A DNA stretch of 64,000 nt from Sweltsa coloradensis (GCA_024449915.1 JAMZAV010000056.1:868001-932000); one strand, 5' to 3'; positions 10,718 through 22,899 are shown, counted from the first letter of the stretch. The notes: generated by a model from the letters alone, not told the origin. A program made the numbers and translations.

Positions 10718-11083
10718 GAGGATGGGATAGTCGCGAAATTAAAACCACGCGAAATTACAGTTTTTTCGTGATATCTCGAGAACTATGCAAAATATCTAAA
10801 AACTGATTCTAGACCGAATTGTGGTTTTGTTAGAACAATATAATGCAAATATTCAAATATAATAATTGGTGCGGTTTGTATTTAAGATATGCACTTAATT
10901 AATTAAAGTTCTAATAAAAAAATTAATTACCATCACATTAGAATATTTTTTCTTGCACTATATTGTTCTAACAAAACCACAATTCGGTCTAGAATCACTT
11001 TTTAGATATTTTGCATCGTTCTCGAGATATCACGAAAAAACTGAAATTTTGCGTGGTTTTAATTTCGCGACCATCCCATCCTC
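10718..11083. mobile_element. Palindromic MITE with TTAA target duplication
   Basis: The termini GAGGATGGGATAGTCGCG and CGCGACCATCCCATCCTC are inverted repeats, flanked by TTAA at 10714-10717 and 11084-11087. The arms are complementary for over 100 bp, and the centre is AT-rich without an ORF. TTAA target sites are typical of piggyBac and Kolobok transposons; which of these mobilised it is not resolved. Confidence 0.75.
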
Positions 11084-11111
11084 TTAATGTTGGCGGTAGT
11101 CCTTCCTCTTA

Positions 11112-11495
11112 AGAGGGAGGGATAGTAGCGAAATTACAGTTTTTTCGTGATATCTCGAGAACGATGCAAAATATCTAAAAACTGATTGCAGACAGCCCTG
11201 TGGTTTTGTTAGAGCAATATAATGCAAGAAAAAATATTCAAATATAATAATCGGTGCGGTTTGTATAAGAAATGCATTTAATTTATTTAATATATCAAAT
11301 AAAAAACTTGATTACCATCACATTACAATTTTTTTTCGTACAGGCTATAGTTCTCCCAAACCACAGAGCTGTCTGCAATCAGTTTTATTTCATTTTGCAC
11401 CGTTCTCGAGATATCACTAAAAAAATATAATTTCGCGTAGTTTTAATTTCGCGACCATCCCATCCTCTTAATGTTGGCGGTGGTCCTTCCTCTTA
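11112..11495. mobile_element. Second copy of the palindromic TTAA-type MITE
   Basis: Begins TTAAGAGGGAGGGATAGTAGCG near 11107 and closes with GCGACCATCCCATCCTCTTAA near 11450-11470, followed by the linker TGTTGGCGGTGGTCCTTCC and TTAA. Same internal blocks as 10718-11083. It serves as the uninterrupted reference for the split copy at 5604-10717. Confidence 0.65.
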
Positions 11496-11879
11496 AGCTC
11501 AGTGAGCGGCGCTGCTAAACCTGCGTCCATGTGTGAGATATGAGCGCATCGAACTCCCACCTCCAGGGTCCCCGACGACACCGTCCCCGCTTTAATAAAT
11601 GTCGAAGGGAGGAAGTTTTTGCCGACCGTCTGGAGGTGGCTTCGCTCGAGGATAATGAGAGAATAAGAAAAACACGTATTCTTAAACCACCGGTCTTGCG
11701 AGATTTATCTTTCCCTTAAGGTATAAAGTACTTTGCCACTTGCCGTACTCTTTTTGTGGACAGAAGAGTAGAGAGAGAATTTGTAATAGTGAGACCGCTT
11801 TGTGACGAAAACGAAGGATGTGATATTTTTTTATTAAAATTTAAACCGATTTGGGTGGTGAACTTAAGAAAACTTTTGT

Positions 11880-12245
11880 GTGGTTCGTTGGTCTTGTGGT
11901 TATAGCGTCTCTGCTTCCAATGCAGAATGTCCACGGTTCGATTCCCGCTATAGGCAGAAGGATTTTAACTTCTGATTTCGACTTACGTAAATCAGATCTT
12001 GGCTTAGAAATATGTAAGCGATAACTTTGGAGCCGCCCTAGCAATGAGGCGCATAATTAATTATCAGGTTGTTCTGAATCTGCCTTGTTCTGGTGCTGTC
12101 CGCGGGTGGAATCGTGTCCAGCTTGAATGATCGGTGTTTCCTACTTAAATATGCCGGTCTCTAGCTGGTCATTGTTCGCTCGTCGATGGTGTCGGCGCTT
12201 ACAAGGTTGGCCTGGTCAGCTTTAAATTTAATGGCAATTATATTA
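11880..12245 (+). repeat. SINE-A copy with tRNA-like head
   Basis: The head contains an A-box-like stretch (TGGTCTTGTGGTTA), an anticodon-like arm TCTGCTTCCAATGCAGA and a B box (GGTTCGATTCCCGC). It continues through CTAGCTGGTCATTGTTCGC to TTTAAATTTAATGGC. This order is a polymerase III promoter followed by a SINE body. Confidence 0.8.
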
Positions 12246-12256
12246 TAATAGTCAAT

Positions 12257-12290
12257 TTGTGTGTGTGTGTGTGTGGGGGGGGGATACAAA
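12257..12290. repeat. (GT)n followed by G tract
   Basis: A short GT run followed by nine G. A larger G run lies at 12545-12564, and a G-rich stretch (GGTGAAGGGGGAGGGGGTGG) lies in between. Confidence 0.85.
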
Positions 12291-12600
12291 GAACCCCACA
12301 GACTACGAAGCTTTGCATGATAATAAGTCACCGTCATCATCAATATAAAACTCCATGGTGAACGCATTTGACACTAGACACCCGAATAAAAATATGCTCC
12401 CCACAAACCCGCATTTTGGGGGCGGCGATGTGGAAGATTTTAGGGTGTGAACATTGGGGTAGGTGAAGGGGGAGGGGGTGGGGGGAATTTGGCTCCTGGT
12501 GCCAGTGGCTTGTCGTGTAGCCAACTCTTGCTCACATCCGCTGTGGGGGGGGGGGGGGGGGGGGCACTGTACGTGTTAGACATTTATCTAGTTTAGGAAC

Positions 12601-13030
12601 TAGACACTTTAAAAACCTGCGTCGTTACAAGTATTAACACAAAAATTAACTTTGTATTTCAAAACTACTTTGATAAATATTATTAATTGCAATAATTCGT
12701 ACTCAAAAGGGTGTCCTCTCATAGTCTATATAATAAACATATATATCGTTTTCAAATTTCAAACTTCAAATAGTTTCATTTTTATTTAATAATTATTATT
12801 TATTATTATATTATCATTTATCACATACACTTTAAAAACCTGCATCGTTACAAGTATTAACACACAATTTACTTTTGTATTTCGGAACTATTTCGATTAA
12901 TATTACAAATTACAATAATTCGTAATGAAAATGGTTGTTCTCTTATAGTCTATATAATATACTTACATCGTTTTCAAATTTCAAACTTCAAATAGATTAA
13001 TTTTTATCTAAATAATATATTGAAGTATTA
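12601..13030. repeat. Two-copy tandem duplication, ~223 bp unit
   Basis: CACTTTAAAAACCTGCxTCG starts at 12606 and again at 12829. Both units continue with TTACAAGTATTAACACA, CAATAATTCGTA, CTCxTATAGTCTATATAATA and CAAATTTCAAACTTCAAATAG. The two units differ at many positions, so the duplication is not recent. Confidence 0.8.
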
Positions 13031-13789
13031 ATGATGTTTTATTATATATTTCTTTCATGTTTAAGAGGGCACACTGATTCCGTTTATTAAAACTAAATAA
13101 AATTAACCTAATGGTATTTGTAATCATAGGTTAAAAACAGTCAATACATGAACAAAATGTTGTAGTATCAAAATATGGTAGGCCTAATATAGTAAACATT
13201 TAAAATGTCAATTTAACTAACATATTATTTTATTCTATTCTTGAAATTTGTAGCATCTATAAAGATCTAGTGATATAAAGGTCTACGCATTATTTTTACA
13301 TGCTTTGAATAATTTGAAGAAAAGCTCAGAATAATTCTAGAATCAACAATATCATGGAGTACAAAACCCATGACCATAGCTAATATGCCTCCACTTCGGT
13401 AGCCCCGTTGACCTAAAGCAATTTCAAGTCCAGACCCCGATCCACGTTTGAGTTTGTTCCGTACGCAAAACATAATTACGAGCGGGAAACATTGTATTCG
13501 GGGTGTACACGCTAAAAGGTTTTGGGTTTTATTCGCTGGGAGTAGAGAAATTACTTGAGAGGAAGAGGATATGAAGGGAAGAGGCCTACAATGTGTAAAG
13601 TGTAAGGGGGGGGGGGGGAAGAGAATGCTCAACCCTCCGACCAACGGTTTATACAAAATTATTTTGAAATAAGCAAAATAATATTGAAACCATCACGTTA
13701 TTCTTCAACATTATTTGTTAAAAATTAAACTAAAACGAAAACTAAAAAAAAAACTAAAACTAATTTTTTTTTAATTCAATAAAATATAT

Positions 13790-14203
13790 AAATAAAAATA
13801 AATACATTCGTATTTAGAGTGTACCTATTCAGTCATTTAATTAATTTTCAGTGGACACAGTAAACCAAAGCCACCAAGCCAACCTGTAGGCCCCGACACA
13901 ATCGACGAGTTAGCGATAACCAACCCAAGATAAATATTTTTTGTTAATGGGAAATATAGCAATCAGTGGTATGGACAGTGCGAACACCCGCGGATCAACG
14001 CCAGAATTAACAAGGCCGATTCAGAACATGTATTATGTGCCTCGTTTTTAGGACGGCTCCAAAGTCACCGTTTACAAATTCCTAAGACAAGAACTGACGG
14101 ACTTAAGTAAAATTCAGAAGTTAAAGAACTTCAGGCTACAGCGGGAATCGAACACTGGACCTTTTGCATTGGAAGCAGAGACGCTAATCACAAGACAAAC
14201 TAG
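13790..14203 (-). repeat. SINE-A copy
   Basis: Full-length-like. The minus-strand head at 14130-14200 has TCTGCTTCCAATGC and CAGTGTTCGATTCCCGC. The body includes GGACGGCTCC and CAATCGACGAG, and the tail is TTTA-rich near 13790. Confidence 0.8.
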
Positions 14204-14380
14204 ATTGATGTTAAAAATCAGAAATGGTTAATTTTGTTTATATGAATACTTACATATTTTTCATGCGGTAGATAAGCACAAATACTTGATAGAAATAAAT
14301 TAGGTTATATTTGGTGGAGGTGCCGGGTCCCCCAAGATTACCTCGCGTAGCATTTATATGACGAATTACTAGTGCGGCAT

Positions 14381-14802
14381 GTGGCTCGTTGGTCTTGTGG
14401 TTAGCGTATCTGCTTCCAATGCAGAAGGTCCAGGGTTCGTTTCCCACTAAGTAGAGAAGTTTTTTTATCTTTTGATTCGGACTAAGTCCATCAGTTCTTG
14501 GCATAGGGATACGTAAACAGTGACTTTGGAGCCGTCCTAGCAACGAAGCACATTATAAATTATAAGGTTGTTCTGAATCAGCCTTGTTGATTCTGGTGCT
14601 GTCCGCGGGTGGAATCGTGTCCAGCTCGATTGGTCGGTGTTTCCTACATAAATATGCCGGTCTCTAGTTGGTCATTGTTCGCTCGTCGATAATGTCGGCG
14701 TCTACAGGGTTGGCTTGGTCGGCTTTAAATTTAATATCCCCCACTGAATCTCAGTTCTGTGACCGAGTGGTTAGGATAAATACGAATTTATTTATTTATT
14801 TA
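14381..14802 (+). repeat. SINE-A copy with (TTTA)n tail
   Basis: Starts GTGGCTCGTTGGTCTTGTGG and ends with ACGAATTTATTTATTTATTTAA. It is the clearest full-length copy: tRNA-like head 14381-14455, body, then the tetranucleotide tail. Confidence 0.85.
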
Positions 14803-15215
14803 ATAGACAAAGTAGAATACCACAAGTATAATAATTGATCCTGAAGATAAATCTATGATGTTATACTGTCACATACTGTCTTCTTAACTATGTTTGAACT
14901 AAATCCCTCCAAAACGTACAAAACTTGGACGAAATAACTTTTGTAAGTATCATTGTCGTTGGGAGAAAGTTGAATAATACATTCCATTTTTTTGGAGGGG
15001 GGGGGGGATAAAACCTCCCGATCAGCTATTTTATAACAATTTAGGACAATAGTGTACAGGTGCAGAATTATGTCTAGCAACAATTTTTTTGTATTGATAA
15101 TTTTTTAATGTTTTTCTCAATTAACGATTTTTTTGCCATGCGGTAGAAATACGAGTGTTGTACCGACTACCGACAATGATACGAATTAAACTATATTATT
15201 ATATGTTAAATTTTT

Positions 15216-15636
15216 AGCCAGCGGTTTAGCCGAGGTCGTTTAACCGGTTCCCACTCGAACACCGAACTTAAGCAGCCTTCGGGCGTGGTCAATGGTAGAG
15301 TGGGTGACCGCTCTGCCCTGAAACTCACGTATACCGCTGGTTAGAGCAGATGAAGGGTTCGAGAGCTAGTGTAACGGCTTCGTTCTCTTCGACGTCTGCT
15401 CGGCAGTCCGGGTTAGTGGAGGAACCTATATGACTGTCAAGGTTACACCGTCCTTTCGGATGGTACTAAAGACGTTTTCCCCTTGGTTCTTTTCGAAAGG
15501 AGTAGGCTACGTGACGGTACCGGGTTTCCCCTCCTCCCTTCTGTTCATACTTCATCCTCATCTATCACCACTCATCGTCTCGAATAGCCTTAGTACATAA
15601 ATATGAGACGTTAAGCAATATCCAATCAATCAATAT
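15216..15636 (+). repeat. SINE-B full-length-like copy (5S rRNA-derived head)
   Basis: The head (about 15216-15330) carries CTCGAACACCGAACTTAAGC, GGTAGAGTGGGTGACCG and GCTGGTTAG-like blocks of a 5S rRNA gene. The body includes GTTAGTGGAGGAACCTATA and GTACCGGGTTTCC. The 3' domain CATCTATCACCACTCATCG, then CTCGAATAGC and ATATGAGACGTTAAGCAA, ends in (AATC)n. The same 3' domain ends the tRNA-headed SINE-C copies. Confidence 0.8.
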
Positions 15637-15639
15637 GTT

Positions 15640-16670
15640 TATTATGCTATTTTCCCACATTAGCTGTGTTACTCAATAACAGGATGAAACACACGTAATT
15701 TTTTTTTCTTTTTTAATAAACATCTTCCCAACCGGACATAATAAAACCTCCCTATTAGTCCGACTCGTTGTTCTACAAACACGTGACGTCACAGCTACTA
15801 ACTCTCCGTGTAATGCACGTGTCAACACACAACAAAACAAATCACGGCGCACAGAACAAAACCCGCGCAATTCAAACACACAAACTGCCGAACTAAAACA
15901 AAACAAATGAATGTTTTGTCCGTTGAATCGTACTCGGCGTTTGTCTTTTGTTTTTATTTAAATGGAGTTCGTCCATTTTTTTTATTTTCTACATTCAATA
16001 AATTATTCATATTTCTCTGAGTGTAGATATGGGAAAAGGGTTGTATTGTTTTAAGCCAATTCTTGTTTTTTTATTCGTGTGCGTTTCCAGATGAATAACC
16101 ACAACTTTCTGCTTGAATTCAGTTTTTCGTATAAGTAATGCATGGATATCATACCCCTTTGATGGTTGAAGTACTTTTTTTGTTTTTGGTTGTTTAAAGT
16201 CTGGTAAACGCACATATTATGTTAAAGTGTGTACTCGTTTAACGAATGTATTGCACTTAGCTAAAAGGGAATTGATATTTTTATTAAAAAGCTATATTAT
16301 GATGCGTTTGATGTTTACGAAACGCTAGTTATATTGTTCGATTTAGCTTAAATAACTTGGAAAACCACAACAACAACATTTAAACATTAATTATTGGATC
16401 TGTTATTACGTATCTACATTATGTTTATATTGTTTTAAATGCACTTGATTTTCTCCATCTATCATATAAATAACGAAAATAAAAATGACAAAAAATAAAT
16501 AAAAATAAAAACTTGAAGAAAAAATAGTTTGTATTACATACGTAATTTCCTAATAATTTGTACAATAAGCATGCAGTAAATATGTTCAAATTTAATGTTA
16601 TTTGTAAATTTATCCTAACTCCAATATATCTAGGGCATGCATTGAACCCTGTGCAGGTTTCCCACTAAAA
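15640..16670. other. Stretch without recognised genes
   Basis: AT-rich sequence with a short CG-containing island near 15770-15860. Open frames at 15673-15906 and 16007-16213 (minus) show no recognisable domain. Nothing further supported. Confidence 0.5.
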
Positions 16671-16671
16671 T

Positions 16672-16705
16672 TATTATCATTATTATTATTATATTATTAT
16701 TATTA

Positions 16706-16739
<34 letters not shown>

Positions 16740-16776
16740 TTATTATTATTATTATTATCATTATTATTATTATTTT
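16672..16776. repeat. (ATT)n microsatellite
   Basis: About 105 bp of ATT/TTA trinucleotides with scattered C or extra T interruptions. Confidence 0.95.
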
Positions 16777-16779
16777 AAA

Positions 16780-18580
16780 CATTTGGAAAAAACAAACAAA
16801 TAGTAATAAAATAACAAGTGATTTGGAAAGAAACATATTTGAATAGTTATTGTTACTTTCCAGACTAGATAATTTACCATTTTCAACCCTCAATAAAGGA
16901 TGTTCTTCCTAAATAGGTCACGTGTGACAAGTAAAGCTCTCTTGACGGACGAATTGATGATGTTTTCTCTAACAGTGGAGTTTTTCATCGAATGACCCAG
17001 GCTTCTAGGAACGATGAACGACGATTGTGGAGCACTCTACAGACGCCGATCCTAGCGGAATTGGTGGTTTAACCCGTTGGATGAGGTGATGAAAGCAATA
17101 ATGTGAGGGAGTGAACTGTGTGTTTGTTTAATACGTAATGAGAAGTTACCTCAGAACTTTAAAATAGCTTGAATGTTAAGTGGTATCTACCGAAAAAATA
17201 TTTTCTTAAGTTTGCATAATAATAATAAATGTAATCCTTATTTTACTGCTGGTCAATAACATTAAACTACCACAGGGTCCAGCTTAATAATCAGAACTAA
17301 GTGCATATTAACATTAATAAAGATTGATATTACATTACAAAATATATAAAAACAAAGTTATGGAATAAATGTTAATGCACATTGTTATAAATGCAAAATA
17401 TGAGGGAATGCTTTAGAACAGTGGAAAAAATTTGGTAATTAAAGAGAAGGGGATGAAATAGCGCTTAAACTCATTCAGTTCACGCGTCCATTACAATAGA
17501 TGTAAAAATATGAATTGTTTAAAATGAGAATTACAAGTTTTTTCAATTTGGCCGAGAAATAAATAAAAAAATTGTGGAATTTAAATTCTCATGTTTTTTT
17601 ATCTCTTTTCTATAGGATGAATAGTACTTTGTTTTAGAGAAAATTGAAAATAGAAATCTAGAAAAAAGGACAAAAAAAGCATTTTTTCCCAGAAATTTAA
17701 TATATTTTCAAGTAACTTATTGCAGAATTTTGAGGTACAGAAAATAAAAAATATGGGAAAAAATCGTGAAAAAATCTAGTTTATGAACTTATAATTTTAC
17801 ATTTCAAAACAACTCTGCTTTCTTTGAACTACCAACGAGACATTGTATACAATTTTCTACATTATGTGTTTTCGTTTAAAAGTAAGAAAAGTATATATTA
17901 ATATAGTGTAATTAACACCATTTTGTAGATAAAAACTCTTTTTTATCTTGTAACAATAAAAACAACGTTTCTGAAATTTTGTATGTTAAATAACCTATTG
18001 TTAAATCAAAAGCGTTTTTTTAATGCACTAAAGGTTTTGAATAAACTTAATTTGAATCATGGAATTAAACTGCGTGAATAATTATTGAGTATTACATATT
18101 TTGAGTTTATGCATTTTGATAATTGCTTCTTCCATGGAGATTTAACATTTGAGACACCTTGTCTTAAGGTTCCACGAAAGTCCGCTAGAGATTCAATGTA
18201 CCTTAGAAAGCGAGTTTCTCCCTTAGTTGAAATCAAACAAAAGAGTGTTTGTTTTTCCCACGAGAGGGCAGCAGGGTAGACTATCGATTATCTGTCAGAA
18301 GTCTGTCTGTCTGTCTGTCGTCCGTCCGTCATATCGGATCCAAACCTCATTAAAAATAGAAATAAAACCCTGGCTCAATCTAGACAGGATGTTTTAACGG
18401 GAAATATAAACTGAGAGAAAATAGATTCAAAAATTAAAAAAAGATTCTAAAATGAGTGGGAAGATTTAACACATAATTTGACTCATCCACTTTTAATAAC
18501 ACTTTTAAATCTTAAATCATACTTGAATTATGCCAAATATTAAATATGAGATACATTCAAAATAAGTCACTATTTTATTA
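16780..18580. other. AT-rich stretch without recognised genes
   Basis: No conserved frame is recognised. A short (TCTG)n(TCCG)n run at 18300-18330 resembles the GTCTGTCCGTCCG ends of the repeats at 47510 and 53630. The frame at 18085-18279 looks incidental. Confidence 0.5.
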
Positions 18581-18584
18581 GACA

Positions 18585-18765
18585 TTTGGTTTTGTTGCTA
18601 ACGTGTCTATTTAGGCTATTCGAGACGATGAGTGGTGATAGATGACAATGAAGGACGATTACAAAAGACCTATGCATGCCTGATGCGGAATCGCACCAAC
18701 GTCCTCGTAGAGCCACGCTTCAGACCAGAGCCCTTTTACAATGTGCCACCGCTGTCATCATAAAT
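18585..18765 (-). repeat. SINE-C copy
   Basis: On the minus strand it reads TGGCTCTACGAGGACGTTGG (altered B-box region), the CTATCACCACTCATCGTCTCG domain, and a GAGAC(A)CGTTAGCAAC-like 3' end. It is diverged relative to 46748-46905. Confidence 0.7.
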
Positions 18766-18769
18766 TACG

Positions 18770-20630
18770 CCAAAAATTCTGATTCCAGTTTTTTTTCTTT
18801 CAAATATATGAAAACAATACTTTTGAAATTTGCACAGTGTAACTAATAATAGAGTGGGCTAGGTATGGTAAGTAACCGAACGCTATCTGTCGGTCATATA
18901 TTAAGTTACAAGTCACAGAAGAAACTACTTAAAAAAATATTGACAACGATTTGTTCGTGACAAAGGGGCGAAGGTTGGGGAGGGGGGGGGAGGTAATGGA
19001 GCATGTTAAGCCCCCTTCCTTCTTCGTTAATGGGAGAACACTTTTTTAATATTTTATTCTCAAGATTTTGTTTAAGCATCACTAGAACTAAGATTACGCC
19101 CTGTTGTTGAAACACAAACCTCTTTAATCTAATGTTCGAAAAATGTTTCAATATTATGTAGAATTACGTAAGACACAGTTTTTTTTATGTATTAAATATA
19201 TAATGAAATACAACTTCTTTAAAATTGAATTAACAAAGTTTAAGGCTGACTTATGAGAAAAATTTGACTTATTATTCATGATTTGAATTTGAAGACACAA
19301 TTAAAAATCAATTAATTATAACATATTGTAAGAGATTTAAGAAAGTTTCGTAAAAATTTAAAATCTGTAAAAAATCTAAATTTGTGTTAAAAACTATAGG
19401 TTAAAATCTTAAATAAAATATTGTATGTCAGTCAATTTAGCTTAATGGGCTTGCGTGCGGACGCTCAGCGTATTGAGCGCGTCACCTTTCTCAATATGCA
19501 CAAAAAATGATCTTGATCGATTGAAAATGTAAAATAAAAGTTTAAAAAGTACGAACGCGTATTTTAAGGTCGAATCTTAGAGTTCCCATACTAATTTCAC
19601 TAAGATTTCAAACATCGTCCAGTCGTAAACAATGCTGTAAGAGGGGGGGGGGGGGGGGCGAAGGAAAAACGTTACACAACCTTGTCCTAACCTGCATTAA
19701 AACTGCAAAAACAATATTTAAAAAGGCCAAACGCACGTGTTTACAAAGGAAAACGAGAAGCCGTAGAAACCCCCTAGAAAAACAAAACACTTCCTAAACA
19801 ATAAAATACAAATTTCCCCACTTAGGTGTTTTATAAGGTCCATTGTTATTTACGTTTGGTCTTCGTCCGACAACAGAACCACTTAACACGACCCTAAATG
19901 TGTGTTAGTGTTAGAGAACAACCCCTACAAAGCCGCCCCTAAAACACCATTAATCACCCCCTAACCCCTTCTCTCCCTCATCTCACTTTTATCGAACTGT
20001 CAATTAACTGACAGTATATGACGTTACATTACCCCCCGTATTAAATTAAGTCATATCACCTCAAGTGATAAATTAGGTGATAAATCTCGATATAGGATAT
20101 TCGACCAAGTGGTGGTGGATTTATATATGGTAGGTTGGGAGGTAAATACAAGACTTTGTGGGGAGAGGACAAATCTCACAAATCTCTCAGATGAGTCGTA
20201 AAAAAAGTTTTTCTTTTTGATTTTAACTTTTAATTGTTTTGTTTTAATTTTTCTTGCTGTTTTTTTTTTTTAAATTTTCATGTGATTAATTTTGATTTGT
20301 TGTATTTCACTTTATAATACGTACTTTATAACAGAATTTAAAAAATAAACTAGTAAAACATGTATTCAACGAAAGAATGCAGATGGTGGGGATTGCATGA
20401 ATGCGCGGTAAATGGAATGTCGCCTTTGTGAATGAAAGAGAAATATCTTTTACCAACGCAAGCAAAAATTATCTGTGCTAGATCACAGAGTTCCTCCGTG
20501 TGCTAGATCCACGCTGAGCTAGCGTGAATAGATTGACAAAGTTGTTATGTTGGGAAAACAATCTCGAGCCATCTGAATTCTTTCGTTGGGACCACTATAG
20601 TAATTTAAATTAATATATTTGGACATTTCA
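18770..20630. other. Stretch without recognised genes
   Basis: AT-rich sequence with a G run at about 19638-19657 and an A/T-rich centre. A loosely tRNA-like segment (TTTAGCTTAATGGGC) lies at 19437-19500 but does not fold into a convincing cloverleaf. No gene called. Confidence 0.5.
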
Positions 20631-20637
20631 CAGCTCT

Positions 20638-21948
20638 TAAGGCTGTTCCACCCTGTTTTTCCATTCTCTAAAACATGCAGCTATGTAAAAATGTAGTGAA
20701 CGAAATTAAATTCTGATACTATTTAAACACCAAAACTATTTTTTTCTGATCGGGCACCCGGTCTTCAAAATAGTTTCAAACTGCAATTGCATCTAGTACA
20801 TCGTTCAATATAGTTGTGTTTCTGTGACATTTAAGTTTGACTGTTTTTCTTCGCTTTAACAAAGAGAAAACATGGGATTTAACACTTTGGTGTATGTTCC
20901 ACAAATTTCTTAGATATCCGATATTTTTGTCAATTTGTACCGGAAAACGAAAAAATCCGCAGGAGGCCAAGTCTTGAGACCACTCGTTTCGAGTCGAGAA
21001 GTGAGTCGAGTCGCTCATTCTATGTCACCGGTGACTTGGGGTAAACGATAATCGGTAGTCTTGGGACCATTTTCACGGCTTGAAGCTCCACCCCCAAACA
21101 ATCCCATAGTGACCAATAGAAAACTGAGTTACAAAATAAAATCGATCAAAATCACAACTAGTTAGATTGAAATAATCGATCTCTTTATTATGAAAGCTGT
21201 GCTATTTTGTTTTGTATTGTTGTTTTGTTGTTGTTTTTTAAAGGTAGGCCTAGATATCCAATGTCAGATAATTTTTTAAATGTACATATTTAATTTAAAC
21301 TTGGTGTTTGATCAATTTGGAAAGGGGTGATGCATGTATTCATACGGGTACGTTAATTTGCCGGTTGTTAGCTCACCGTGCTACATCTATAATGCATTTA
21401 CAACGTTCAACTAGATTGATGTCACAATTTTAACTACCAAATCAATAACAAACTGTTTTGATCGTCTCAAATCGACAAAGTTCACAAGTCACCACCAAAT
21501 ACCTCGTGGTTTGAAACGTGAAAAAACATTCGTTCCAAGTCACCGTGCGACTCGTGAACTTGTCCCCAAGACTACCGATTTGGCAATTTTGAGCGACTTG
21601 GAGGAATTTCTCGACTCAGAACGTGTGTGAGTTGAAACGAGTGGTTTCAAGACTTGGCTTCCAGGGGATAACACGGTTACGAAAAATCCTATGTTTTCTC
21701 TTTGTTAAACTAAGGTAAAACAGTCAAACATTAATGTCACAGAAACACAACTATCTACGTTGAACGATGTGCTAGACGCAATAGCAGTTTGATACTATTT
21801 TGAAGATACAATATTTGCCGAGTGCCCGATCAAAAAAATGTGAAAAAATTTGTTTTAGTGTTCTCATGGTGCCAGGTTTAAATTCATTTACTACATTTTT
21901 TCGTAGTTGAATTTTTTTAGAAAATTGAAAAACGGTGGAACAGCCTTA
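20638..21948. mobile_element. TIR element with 5-bp target duplication, split by a nested transposon
   Basis: The ends TAAGGCTGTTCCACC and GGTGGAACAGCCTTA are inverted, flanked by GCTCT on both sides (20633-20637, 21949-21953). The arms (20638-20959 and 21665-21948) are reverse complements over most of their length, for example GATCGGGCACCCGGTC against GCCGAGTGCCCGATC. The centre is occupied by the 699 bp transposon at 20963-21661. There is no coding capacity of its own. Confidence 0.75.
20963..21661 (-). mobile_element. ~700 bp non-autonomous DNA transposon, copy A (CAG target duplication)
   Basis: Begins GAGGCCAAGTCTTGAGACCA and ends GACTTGGCTTC, with CAG at 20960-20962 and again at 21662-21664. 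It matches copy B (22900-23600) along its whole length in the opposite orientation, differing at few positions. Neither copy has an ORF spanning the element. Three-bp target duplications occur in PIF/Harbinger elements (usually TWA, with CWG in some lineages, from memory), so that superfamily is the leading guess. Confidence 0.75.
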
Positions 21949-21991
21949 GCTCTATTCACTACCTTACGTCGGCGTACGCTAGCGCTAATTT

Positions 21992-22195
21992 TTGTTGCGT
22001 TCACCACATCGCATGAGACGGCGTCCAAGTAACATGGAGGATGACGTAGACTATCAGATGTATGAACTTATTATCACTGAAGTTCAAACATACCCGCCTG
22101 GTACAAATATCGTCAACAGCTCTACAAAAATAACATATACGGACAAGAATATCGAAAGATTTCAACAAGAATGGGATAATAAGGATAATAACTAA
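21992..22195 (+). other. Short open frame of unknown nature near a LINE-like 3' end
   Basis: A 67-codon frame with more balanced composition than its surroundings. It is hydrophilic and acidic, with no domain recognised; a more plausible start is the ATG at 22034. It is followed by an AATAAA-containing segment that ends AATAAATACTATTCTTATC plus a TTATC repeat near 22430-22455, which resembles a LINE 3' terminus. It could be a coding fragment or chance. Confidence 0.25.
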
Positions 22196-22616
22196 GCAAA
22201 GATAAAATAAATCAAATCGTTGGATGTTTTCAAGAATAAAATTAGTAAATTTATTAAAAACTAAAGAGTGTGATAATTGTATGTACTGTAAGGAATCACT
22301 TGTAAAGTTACTTTGGATTAATTTGTTGTTGATTGTGTCATTATGTAAAGAAACTTATCAAAGAATTGTAATGTTGTAATGTTCTAAGTTGGTATGTCAA
22401 CTATGTATGTATGTTCAGCTGATTTAAGCTAATAAATACTATTCTTATCTTATCTTATGTAAAAGTCTTATTTCGAGCATTTATTATCACGAGGGCAGGC
22501 CTAGACCCAAGCATATTATATAGCCTGGGTCTAGGGCTAGGACCTTCCTTGATGCAAGTTTCCTCGTTGTTACGAGCCCACAACATAGCTTATAATAATC
22601 TTCGTCGCCTTCTTCG

Positions 22617-22733
<117 letters not shown>

Positions 22734-22737
22734 TTAA

Positions 22738-22896
22738 AAAAATTGTATTTAGAGTCTATTCACTCAGTCATATAACTAATTCCAGGGATACAGTAAACTA
22801 AAGCGACCAAGTCAACCTTGTAGGCCCCGACGCAGTCGACGAGTGAGTGATAACCAACCAAAATCAATTTTTTTTTTAAATAGGAAATATAGCAAT
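22738..22896 (-). repeat. SINE-A fragment, cut by transposon copy B
   Basis: Contains TGTATTTAGAGTCTATTCAC, GGCCCCGACGC, GTCGACGAGTGAG and GGAAATATAGCAATC. It stops exactly at the CTG target duplication of the 22900-23600 element, and its tRNA-like head is not found on the other side. Confidence 0.75.
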
Positions 22897-22899
22897 CTG

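Noticed and set aside
12303..12524. Proline/serine-rich minus frame
   Set aside because: Product of the neighbouring G-rich tracts.
13267..13656. 129-codon minus frame
   Set aside because: Crosses a G tract and shows no recognisable domain or conserved neighbour; no support beyond length.
19437..19560. tRNA-like segment TTTAGCTTAATGGGC with a distant B-box-like GGTCGAATC
   Set aside because: Spacing too long and stems do not form.
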